A DNA stretch of 15,062 nt from an uncultured Eubacteriales bacterium. GTDB taxonomy: Bacteria; Bacillota_A; Clostridia; Oscillospirales; Oscillospiraceae. The notes under the pieces were generated by a model, which made no database searches, was not told where the DNA came from, and saw only the letters and a program-made list of their open reading frames with translations. Shown here piece by piece: positions 9,090 to 15,055 of the stretch (the stretch's first letter is position 1; every line of letters starts with the position of its first letter). The DNA lies in the NCBI GenBank assembly GCA_900319835.1, contig ONPY01000065.1, positions 1-15,062 of the forward strand, in the 5' to 3' direction. The position numbers and the translations under genes were made by a program.

Positions 9090-9651
9090 ACTGCTCCACC
9101 TCCCGGATCCACTCGGGCCGGATCTCCCAGATTGTGCCCACGTTGTTGTCCATGTTGCCCGAGGGCAGGAAGACGCGGTCCCAGCTTTTGAGAATCTTCT
9201 GCTTGAGCAGGGGGTAGAAGTTGCCCTTGTCGCCGCTGACCAGGGCGGCCTCACTGCTGATGCCGTAGCGCCGCAGCTCCTCGTTGTGGCGCCGCTCGTC
9301 CTGGGCGTCGGTGGGAATGTACATGTAGTTGACCCTGTAGCCCCACTTGTCCATATCGACGATGCAGAGCTGGTCGCTGGGGATCTCCAGCGTGAAGGAG
9401 ACGGTGCCCGGGGCCGGGGGCAGCTTCTGGCTCTCCGTCAGCGACAACCAGATGGGCAGGTCGTAGGCCTCGTTGATGTGGATATGCCGCCGGGCCTGGC
9501 GGGTAAACCAGCGGTAGAGATCCAGATAATAGTCGGCGATCTCCCCGTTTTTGGCGCGCACGTATTCCTCACGGACATGGTAGGAGCCGGTGCGCTCGAT
9601 CTCCTCCAGAACCTGGGAGACCTGCCGTGTCCAGGCGGTGACGGTTTCCAT
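9082..9651 (-). CDS. DUF3841 family protein, first copy
   Basis: This 189-residue soluble protein of unknown function is a paralogue of the following gene. The shared blocks are LEEIERTGSYHVREEYVRAK, YRWF, LPIWLSL, PGTVSFTLEIPSDQL and FYPLLKQKILKSWDRVF, in the same order and spacing as in the second copy. The ATG at 9651 has GAGAGGAG eight bases upstream. The stop overlaps the next gene's start region by 8 bases, so the two are probably translationally coupled and made together, perhaps as a heteromer. Nothing nearby gives a function: the metNIQ operon is downstream and a BCCT transporter upstream, each a separate transcription unit. Confidence 0.82.
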   Translation of the reverse strand: METVTAWTRQVSQVLEEIERTGSYHVREEYVRAKNGEIADYYLDLYRWFTRQARRHIHINEAYDLPIWLSLTESQKLPPAPGTVSFTLEIPSDQLCIVDMDKWGYRVNYMYIPTDAQDERRHNEELRRYGISSEAALVSGDKGNFYPLLKQKILKSWDRVFLPSGNMDNNVGTIWEIRPEWIREVEQYG

Positions 9652-9677
9652 GCAATCGCTCCTCTCGTTTTTCCTTC

Positions 9678-9706
9678 AGTATACCAGTTGGGGTGAAAAA
9701 TGTACA
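9678..9706 (-). promoter_or_regulatory. Probable promoter of the DUF3841 pair
   Basis: On the minus strand TATACT (9683 to 9678) is a good -10, preceded by TGG so that it has the extended -10 TGn. The -35 at 17 bp is TGTACA (four of six matches). A start near 9671 gives a short leader carrying GAGAGGAG before the ATG. Confidence 0.65.
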
Positions 9707-9744
9707 GGACTTCTCACCGAACCCTGCGATGCGCGCGGAAGATC

Positions 9745-9777
9745 AAAAAAGCCGTGTCCGCAATTTGCGGACACGGC
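9745..9777 (-). terminator. Terminator of the BCCT transporter gene
   Basis: GCCGTGTCCGCA (9751-9762) and TGCGGACACGGC (9766-9777) form a perfect 12-bp stem with an ATT loop. On the minus strand it is followed by T6 (9750 to 9745). It lies 13 bases past the transporter stop and shares its 9-bp core with the terminator at 8493-8522. Confidence 0.9.
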
Positions 9778-9790
9778 GGGAAACGCGGGA

Positions 9791-11320
9791 TTACTTTTTG
9801 CTCTTTTTCGGCGCCTCGGAGACTTCCTGGCTGAGCGCCTTGACAAGGCTTGCCATGGAGCCCAGCATGATGAAGATGAAGGGGAAGGCGGCCGCGATGG
9901 AGATGGTCTGCACCGACTTCATACCGCCGGAGAGCAGCAGCGCGTAGCTGAGCGCGGCCTCGATGCAGCCCCAGATGAACATGGTCTTGTGGGTGGGCTG
10001 CAGGCGGCCCTCCTCGCTCAGCATGCCCAGCACGAAGGTGCCGGAGTTGGCCGAGGTGATGAAAAAGGTGAACAGCAGGAAGATGGCGACCAGGCTCAAA
10101 ATCTTGCCCAGGGGATAATTTGCAAAGACCTTGAACAGGGTCAGGGAGATGTCTGCGCCGGCGTCCTGCGCCCAGGCCATGCCGAGGGTCTGGGTCAGGT
10201 TCAGACCCATGCCGCCGAAGATGGCAAACCAGATGATGGAGCCGATGGCGGGGACCACAACCACACCGAGAATGAACTCGCGGATGGTGCGGCCGCGCGA
10301 GATGCGGGCGATGAAGATGCCCACGAAGGGAGCCCAGGCGATCCACCAGGCCCAGTAGTACACACGCCAGCCGAGGGCCCAGCCGTTGTCGCCCAGGGTG
10401 GAGAGCATGAAGGAATCCTGGAAGAAGCGGGAGATGTAGCCACCCATGCCGCCCACCAGAGAGTTGAGCTGCATCACCGTGGGGCCGACGATCAGGGCCA
10501 GACCCATCAGGGTCAGGGCCACGTAGAGGTTGATGTCGCCGATGAGCTTGATGCCCTTGTCGATGCCGGAAATGGCCGTCCAGAGATAGATGGCGGCGAT
10601 GACCACGGTGAGGATCAGCCAGGTGACGCGGTTGTTGGGCATCCCGAAGAGATAGGACAGGCCGCCGTTGATCTGCATGATGCCGAGACCCAGGGAGGTG
10701 CAGATGCCGGCGATGGTGGCGAAGACCGCCAGAATGTCGATGACCTTGCCGATGGTGCCCTTGACTTTCTCCTCACCCAGCAGGGGAATGAAGAGGGAGC
10801 TGATCAGGGCGGGCTTGTTCTTCCTGAACTGGAAGAAGGCCAGACCCAGACCGATGATGGCGTAGTTTGCCCAGGGGTGGAAGCCCCAGTGCATGAAGGA
10901 GGCGCGCATGGCAAAGTCCGCTGCCTCCACGCTTCCCGGGGCGATGCCGGCGGTGGGGCTGAGGAAGTGGCTCATGGGTTCGGCAGCGCCGTAGAACACC
11001 AGGCCCACGCCCATACCGCAGCCGAAGAGCATGGCAAACCAGGAGGCGTTGGAGTGCTCTGGCCGGGAATCGTCCGGGCCGAGACGGATGCTGCCGTATT
11101 TGCTGAAGGCGATGAAGACCACGAACACCACGAAGGCCGTCATGGCCAGCATGTACAGCCAGGCAAAGTTTACGGTGACGGCGTCAAAGAGCCAGCTTGC
11201 GGCGCTGGCCAGCGAGTCGGAGAAGAAGATGCCCCAGACAGCCAGCACCACGCAGATCACCAGGGAAGCCAAATACACGGGGTTAAGCTTTCCTGCCTTT
11301 CCGTTTTTGGAACCGCTCAT
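9791..11320 (-). CDS. BCCT family transporter, probably glycine betaine importer
   Basis: This 509-residue membrane protein of the betaine/choline/carnitine transporter family has about twelve membrane segments. The glycine-rich stretch GMGVGLVFYGAAEP (102-115) corresponds to the TM3 region that lines the substrate and ion path. YYWAWWIAWAPFVGIFIARI (321-340), followed by SRGRTIREFI, is the aromatic TM8 signature whose tryptophans hold the trimethylammonium group in BetP. The ATG at 11320 is chosen because AAGGAAAGG lies just upstream; the open frame continues 57 codons further without a ribosome binding site or BCCT-like residues. It is transcribed divergently from grdI-grdH, which suggests it feeds them with betaine. 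BCCT genes are known companions of betaine reductase loci. Substrate choice is inference; carnitine or choline remain possible. Confidence 0.93.
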   Translation of the reverse strand: MSGSKNGKAGKLNPVYLASLVICVVLAVWGIFFSDSLASAASWLFDAVTVNFAWLYMLAMTAFVVFVVFIAFSKYGSIRLGPDDSRPEHSNASWFAMLFGCGMGVGLVFYGAAEPMSHFLSPTAGIAPGSVEAADFAMRASFMHWGFHPWANYAIIGLGLAFFQFRKNKPALISSLFIPLLGEEKVKGTIGKVIDILAVFATIAGICTSLGLGIMQINGGLSYLFGMPNNRVTWLILTVVIAAIYLWTAISGIDKGIKLIGDINLYVALTLMGLALIVGPTVMQLNSLVGGMGGYISRFFQDSFMLSTLGDNGWALGWRVYYWAWWIAWAPFVGIFIARISRGRTIREFILGVVVVPAIGSIIWFAIFGGMGLNLTQTLGMAWAQDAGADISLTLFKVFANYPLGKILSLVAIFLLFTFFITSANSGTFVLGMLSEEGRLQPTHKTMFIWGCIEAALSYALLLSGGMKSVQTISIAAAFPFIFIMLGSMASLVKALSQEVSEAPKKSKK

Positions 11321-11345
11321 ATGAAATACCTTTCCTTTCTGATTA

Positions 11346-11409
11346 CAGGCGCACGCGCGCCTGCGCAAATGAAAATCACCGCGCGGGACAACAGGGACCA
11401 AACCGCGCG
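11346..11409 (-). promoter_or_regulatory. GC-rich hairpins in the BCCT leader RNA
   Basis: The roughly 200-base leader of the transporter mRNA holds two perfect inverted repeats. CAGGCGC (11346-11352) pairs with GCGCCTG (11357-11363), ending about six bases from the ribosome binding site. CGCGCGG (11380-11386) pairs with CCGCGCG (11403-11409). A third small repeat, ATTCC-AA-GGAAT, sits at 11493-11504 near the transcription start. There are no U-tracts, so these are not terminators, and I do not recognise a known riboswitch. They could modulate translation or RNA stability. Confidence 0.45.
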
Positions 11410-11526
11410 TAAATCTGTTTCCACAGCGGGCGGCGGGCTTAACCGTCCGGGGCGGAGCTGCGGGGAAAAGGAGCGCTTCTGAAACAGGCATGATTCCAAG
11501 GAATAAAGTTAGCTAATCACTATTAC

Positions 11527-11555
11527 ATTATTTACGTTTTTTCAAGCTATGTCAA
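11527..11555 (-). promoter_or_regulatory. Sigma-A promoter of the BCCT transporter gene
   Basis: On the minus strand TTGACA (11555 to 11550) is followed after 17 bases by AATAAT (11532 to 11527), five of six matches. Transcription should start near 11520, giving a leader of about 200 bases before the ATG at 11320. Confidence 0.75.
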
Positions 11556-11744
11556 GGAAAAAGAAAGGAAGACATCCGATTTTGGCAAAGACAACAAAAA
11601 ACGCGTCCGGGTTTTGAACAATGAGCCGAAACTGTGTTTTGCAAAGCAAGAATTTTGACAAGCTAGGTTGAGAAAACAGCAACTAAAGAGAGCACGAGGA
11701 AGGCCAGAAATGCGGATGATTCCCAATAGAAATACCCGGTGAGT

Positions 11745-11774
11745 GAAAAAGCGCGCGGTGGGCAAAAACCGCGC
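11745..11774 (-). other. Terminator-like hairpin in the divergent intergenic region
   Basis: GCGCGGT (11753-11759) pairs with ACCGCGC (11768-11774) around an 8-base loop. On the minus strand it is followed by GC then TTTTT (11749 to 11745). No minus-strand gene lies upstream of it. It could end an unrecognised short minus-strand RNA or insulate the BCCT promoter. The rest of 11556-11860 is AT-rich DNA in which I see no gene. Confidence 0.4.
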
Positions 11775-11860
11775 CGACGCCGGATGAAGAGAGAAACGCA
11801 GAAAAAGATCAAGTTGAAGAAGCGTCAATCAAAACGGACAAAAAATAAAGAATAATCGTG

Positions 11861-11889
11861 TTGACAAACGGAGATGACTGTAATATAAT
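11861..11889 (+). promoter_or_regulatory. Consensus sigma-A promoter of grdI-grdH
   Basis: TTGACA (11861-11866), 17 bases and TATAAT (11884-11889) match the consensus completely. Transcription should begin near 11896, giving a leader of about 115 bases. The strength suggests high expression, as expected for an energy-yielding reductase. Confidence 0.9.
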
Positions 11890-11898
11890 CGCTGTGAT

Positions 11899-11925
11899 AA
11901 TAAAAGCTTGGGCTTGGCTTTTATT
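11899..11925 (+). promoter_or_regulatory. Inverted repeat at the 5' end of the grdI transcript
   Basis: AATAAAAGC (11899-11907) and GCTTTTATT (11917-11925) form a perfect 9-bp repeat with a 9-base centre, starting two or three bases after the predicted transcription start. It may be a 5' stabilising hairpin in the RNA or a DNA operator for a repressor sitting over the start site. The remaining leader to 12012 shows no riboswitch that I recognise. Confidence 0.55.
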
Positions 11926-12011
11926 GGCGCAAAAACAGCTTTCTGAAACAAGCAAACAGTTAGACACACGCATTCAAAACGGCAACTTTTGTGAGAGGAG
12001 TAAAAAACCGA

Positions 12012-13340
12012 ATGAAGCTCAGCATCGGAAATTTACACGTCAAGGACGTTCTCCTTGGGGACGTTGACTCCTTTGCGGACGGCGTCCTCACCATCAACAA
12101 AAAAGCCGCCATCGACTATCTCATGGGTGAAGACGACCACATCACCTCCCTGGAGATCGTGATCGCCCATCCCGGAGACGACACCAGAATCGTTCCCGTC
12201 ATTGAGACCATTGAGCCCCGCTGCCGCATGGACGGCCGGACCCTCTTCCCCGGCGTGACCGGTGAGGTTTCCCCCGCCGGCGATGGTGAGCTCAAGGCCT
12301 TCAAGGGCTGCTGCGTGACGGTGGTCGGCGGCACCTACGGTTCCTTCGGCGACGGTGTCATTGACATGGGCGGCGAAGGCGCCAAGCACACCTACTGGTC
12401 CAAGCTCATCAACATCTGCCTTGTGGGCGAGACCGATGAGGACTTCGAGAGACACGAGCAGCAGAAGTGCAACCACGCCCTGCGCTGGGCTGGTCACCGC
12501 TTTGCCGAATACATCGGCAAGATCGCCAAGGATCTCGAGCCCGAGGACACCGAAGAGTACGTCTTCGATCCCATCCTCAGAAGAAGCGAGGAGCGCAAGG
12601 CTCTGCCCAACGTGGCCATCGTTCTCCAGCCCCAGAGCCAGATGGAGGCTCTCGGCTACAACGATCTGATCTACGGCTGGGATATGAACAAGTACGTCCC
12701 CACCTTCGTCAGCCCCACTGAGGTGCTCGACGGCATGATGATCTCCGGCTCCTTCATGCCCGCCTCCTCCAAGTGGTCCACCTATGAGTTCCAGAACTTC
12801 CCCACCATCAAGGAGCTCTTTGCCGAGGACGGCAAGAGCCTCAACTTCGTGGGCGTCATCATGTCGAACCTGAATGTGGCCCTGGACCAGAAGGAGCGCT
12901 CCGCTGTCATGGTGCGCAACATGGCCCTGAACCTGGGCGTCGATTATGCCATCGTCACCGAGGAAGGCTACGGCAACCCCGACGCAGACTACGTCCGCTG
13001 CCAGGTCATCCTGGAGGACGCCGGCATCCCCGTCGTGGGTATCTCCAACGAGTGTACCGGGCGTGACGGCAACTCCCAGCCCCTGGTCACTCTGGACGAG
13101 AAGCTGAACGCTCTGGTCTCCTCCGGCAACGTCTCGGAACTGAGCATCCTGCCGGCCTGCAAGACCGTCATCGGCTGCCTCGAGGCCATGAACCGCGACG
13201 GCATGTCCGGCTCCTGGGGGTACGACGAAGTCCTGGGCAAGTCCGCCAGGGACGACGGCTCCATCATCATGGAGGACAACAACTGGTTCTGCGGCGACCA
13301 TATCTCCGGCTTTTCGGTCAAGACCATGGTCGAAATGTAA
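12012..13340 (+). CDS. grdI: GrdE/GrdG/GrdI-type subunit of reductase protein B, probably betaine type
   Basis: This 442-residue protein is one subunit of the substrate-specific protein B of a glycine/sarcosine/betaine reductase, which cleaves the C-N bond and passes a carboxymethyl group to the GrdA selenoprotein. Family blocks include IGNLHVKDV, SPTEVLDG, INFVGV-like LNFVGVIMSN, TEEGYGNPDAD and ECTGRDGNSQPLV. In glycine reductase GrdE, Cys242 in an SGNC motif is the site of self-cleavage and pyruvoyl formation. Here the matching stretch reads SGSFMPASS, with Phe248 in that place and no cysteine anywhere from 154 to 329. This, the uncleaved subunits reported for betaine protein B, and the divergent BCCT gene favour GrdI over GrdE; GrdG is possible. 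The ATG at 12012 follows GAGAGGAG; a GTG at 11991 lies at that site and is rejected. Confidence 0.85.
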   Translation: MKLSIGNLHVKDVLLGDVDSFADGVLTINKKAAIDYLMGEDDHITSLEIVIAHPGDDTRIVPVIETIEPRCRMDGRTLFPGVTGEVSPAGDGELKAFKGCCVTVVGGTYGSFGDGVIDMGGEGAKHTYWSKLINICLVGETDEDFERHEQQKCNHALRWAGHRFAEYIGKIAKDLEPEDTEEYVFDPILRRSEERKALPNVAIVLQPQSQMEALGYNDLIYGWDMNKYVPTFVSPTEVLDGMMISGSFMPASSKWSTYEFQNFPTIKELFAEDGKSLNFVGVIMSNLNVALDQKERSAVMVRNMALNLGVDYAIVTEEGYGNPDADYVRCQVILEDAGIPVVGISNECTGRDGNSQPLVTLDEKLNALVSSGNVSELSILPACKTVIGCLEAMNRDGMSGSWGYDEVLGKSARDDGSIIMEDNNWFCGDHISGFSVKTMVEM

Positions 13341-13368
13341 TTAAGCAGGAAGGAGTAAGCACAGCAGC

Positions 13369-14688
13369 ATGAAAAACGTGATTCTTTATCTGAATCAGTT
13401 CTTCGGCGGCGTCGGCGGCGAGGATAAGGCCGATCAGGAGCCCTTCATCGTAGAAGGCCCCATCGGTCCCGGCCTTGCTTACAACGCACAGCTGAAGGAC
13501 GCTCAGATTACCCACACTGTTGTCTGCGGCGATAACTTCATGGGCTCCAACACGGATGAAGCCGTGGCGCGCATCATGGAGATGCTCAAGGACAAGCCCA
13601 TGGATTACTTTATCGCAGGCCCTGCCTTCCAGGCCGGCCGTTACACGGTCGCCTGCGGCTATATCTGCAAGGCAGTGCATGAGCAGCTTGGCGTGCCCGT
13701 CATCACCTCCATGAATGAGGAGACCCCGGGCGTCAACATGTTCAAGAAGGACATGATCATCATGAAGGGCGGCAACAGCGCTGCCAAGATGAGAAAAGAC
13801 GTCGGCGCCATCTGCAAGTACGTCAACAAGGTCCTGGCCGGTGAGCCCGTCATGGGCGCCGACGCCGAGGGCTATTTCGCCAGAGGCAAGCGCCACGAGC
13901 TGTTTCTGGAGGACAAGCGTGAAAACACCGCGGCCTACCGCGGCGTCCAGATGCTCATCAAGAAGATGAACAAGCAGCCCTACCAGACCGAGCTTGTCAT
14001 CCCCAAGAAGGATCTGGTCCCCATTGCCCCCGCCATCAAGGATCTGAGCAAGGCCAACATCGCCATGCTCAACACCGGCGGCATTGTCCCCGTGGACAAC
14101 CCCGACCGCATCCAGTCCGCTTCCGCCACCCGCTGGGGCCGTTACGACATCACCGGGATGGAGAGACTGGAGAAGGGCGTCTTCAAGACCATCCACGCCG
14201 GCTTCGACCCGGCCGCGGCCAACGAGGACCCCAACGTCATCATGCCTATCGACGCCATGCGCGCCTATGAAAAGGCCGGCAAGATCGGCAAGCTGCACCC
14301 CTACTTCTACACCACGGTCGGCACCGGCACCACGGAGGCCGAGGCACGCCGCATGGCCAAGGAGATTATCCCATTCTTACAGGAGGATCATGTTGACGGC
14401 GTCATCATGCTATCCACTTGAGGGACCTGTACGCGTTGCGGTGCAACGATGGTTAAAGAGATCGAGAGAGCTGGTTTCCCGATCGTTCAGATGTGCAACC
14501 TGATCCCCGTTTCCATGACGGTTGGTGCCAACAGAATTGTTCCCACCATTTCCATCCCCTATCCTCTGGGCGATCCCAACACCCCCAAAGAGGAACAGTG
14601 GAAGCTGCGTTACCACAGAGTCGGCGTCGCGCTGGATGCGCTGGCCACCGACATCACAGAGCAGACCGTTTTCAAAGTCAAGATCTGA
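13369..14688 (+). CDS. grdH: Selenoprotein B subunit GrdB/GrdF/GrdH-type, probably betaine reductase (selenocysteine at UGA 14419-14421)
   Basis: This is the selenocysteine subunit of the reductase protein B. The frame runs 350 codons to TGA at 14419-14421 and continues in the same frame for 88 more to TGA at 14686-14688. Reading the first TGA as selenocysteine gives 439 residues, the normal family length. The join reads IMLST-U-GTCTRCGATMVKEIE, the conserved UxxCxxC site (Sec351, Cys354, Cys357) of GrdB/GrdF/GrdH, which attacks the substrate. A hairpin sits just downstream. The C-terminal half (CNLIPVSMTVGANRIVP) is clearly the family tail. GGAAGGAG precedes the ATG, 28 bases after grdI. Automated callers would probably end it at the first TGA. 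The betaine assignment leans on the partner subunit and transporter; glycine or sarcosine cannot be excluded. Confidence 0.9.
14419..14453 (+). promoter_or_regulatory. UGA selenocysteine codon with bacterial SECIS hairpin
   Basis: Twelve bases after the UGA (14419-14421), CGTTGC (14434-14439) pairs perfectly with GCAACG (14443-14448) across a GGT loop. An outer ACC/GGT pairing (14425-14427 with 14451-14453) could extend it. A short stem with a G-U apical loop close behind the UGA is what SelB recognises in bacterial SECIS elements. The hairpin lies inside the coding sequence and also encodes the RCGAT part of the active site. Confidence 0.82.
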
Positions 14689-14747
14689 TCGCTTGACAGA
14701 TTTCGGGAAAGGGCGGTGCCTTTTCCCCGGAGACAGAGCCATCATAC

Positions 14748-14780
14748 AAATACCCCGTGCCGGCGGCACGGGGTATTTTC
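14748..14780 (+). terminator. Terminator of the grdI-grdH operon
   Basis: AAATACCCCGTGCC (14748-14761) pairs perfectly over 14 bp with 14765-14778 around a GGC loop, ending in TATTTTC. It lies about 60 bases past the grdH stop codon. Confidence 0.9.
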
Positions 14781-14785
14781 TGACA

Positions 14786-14817
14786 AGATCCAAGCCTTTT
14801 CATCCTGGCTTGGATCT
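14786..14817. repeat. Perfect 11-bp inverted repeat
   Basis: AGATCCAAGCC (14786-14796) is complementary to GGCTTGGATCT (14807-14817) with a 10-base loop. No T-tract follows on either side, so it is not a typical terminator. It starts eight bases after the grdH terminator stem. Function unknown. Confidence 0.6.
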
Positions 14818-14826
14818 GTTAGGGTT

Positions 14827-14856
14827 GTGAAGGGGACGGGAAGTCCCCCCCTTCAC
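14827..14856. repeat. Second inverted repeat downstream of grdH
   Basis: GTGAAG (14827-14832) and CTTCAC (14851-14856) form the outer stem. Inside, GGGGAC can pair with GTCCCC around GGGAA, leaving a few unpaired C residues. No T-tract follows. From here to 14936 there is only an unconvincing 23-codon ORF (14874-14942 region) without a ribosome binding site. Confidence 0.5.
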
Positions 14857-14936
14857 GTTCGATCTATGCGATCACGAGAACTACCAAAAGTTCCCATAAG
14901 TGCTTTTCAAGCAGACGACATTTTGGCGGCGGCTTG

Positions 14937-14968
14937 AAATCCCCGCGCCGGTGGCACGGGGATTTTTT
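14937..14968 (+). terminator. Second terminator-like hairpin, similar to the grdH terminator
   Basis: AAATCCCCG (14937-14945) pairs with CGGGGATTT (14957-14965). An inner GCC/GGC pair closes a GGT loop, with one C-A mismatch between the two helices. T6 at 14963-14968 completes a plus-strand terminator. The core (CCG-GCC-GGT-GGCACGGGG) closely resembles that at 14748-14780, as if one were a copy of the other. Confidence 0.75.
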
Positions 14969-14969
14969 C

Positions 14970-14997
14970 GGCTCTATGTCAATAGTTGGGGTAGAGC
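14970..14997. mobile_element. Possible insertion sequence terminus (ISL3-like)
   Basis: The stretch beginning GGCTCTATGTCAATAGTTGG resembles, from memory, the terminal inverted repeats of ISL3-family elements (GG-TCT-TGTCAA-GTTG type). It begins directly after the terminator T-tract and runs toward the window edge. No transposase is visible in the 65 bases that remain and the other end is outside the window, so this is only a suggestion. It also contains an internal GCTCTA/TAGAGC repeat. Confidence 0.3.
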
Positions 14998-15005
14998 AAG
15001 AAGAA

Positions 15006-15055
15006 ACCTAATACGAAGGAGCATGTGGCGCGCCACATGCTCCTTCGTATTAGGT
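15006..15055. repeat. Perfect 50-bp palindrome at the window edge
   Basis: Two 25-bp arms (15006-15030 and 15031-15055) are exact reverse complements with no loop, centred on GGCGCGCC. Pairing stops sharply on both sides. It could be a real cruciform or hairpin signal belonging to a mobile element, or a fold-back artefact where the sequence ends seven bases later. Confidence 0.9.

Noticed and set aside
9590..11482. 630-codon plus-strand open frame
   Set aside because: It is antisense to the BCCT gene and made of low-complexity Gly/Asp/His/Gln-rich sequence; the minus-strand frame has clear transporter motifs.
11321..11491. 57-codon N-terminal extension of the BCCT protein
   Set aside because: The upstream ATG has no ribosome binding site, the residues are Arg/Pro-rich and unlike BCCT proteins, and the region holds the leader hairpins; AAGGAAAGG marks the ATG at 11320.
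11896..12011. Glycine riboswitch in the grdI leader
   Set aside because: About 115 bases, too short for a tandem aptamer and without recognisable conserved GG-rich core elements.
12033..13301. 422-codon minus-strand open frame
   Set aside because: Shadow of grdI with no recognisable protein features.
14419..14421. Premature stop or pseudogene in the GrdB-type gene
   Set aside because: The frame continues with the conserved UxxCxxC site and a SECIS-like hairpin, and the total length is normal for the family.
14716..14937. 73-codon plus-strand ORF after grdH
   Set aside because: It runs through the grdH terminator and other hairpins, has no ribosome binding site and no recognisable similarity.
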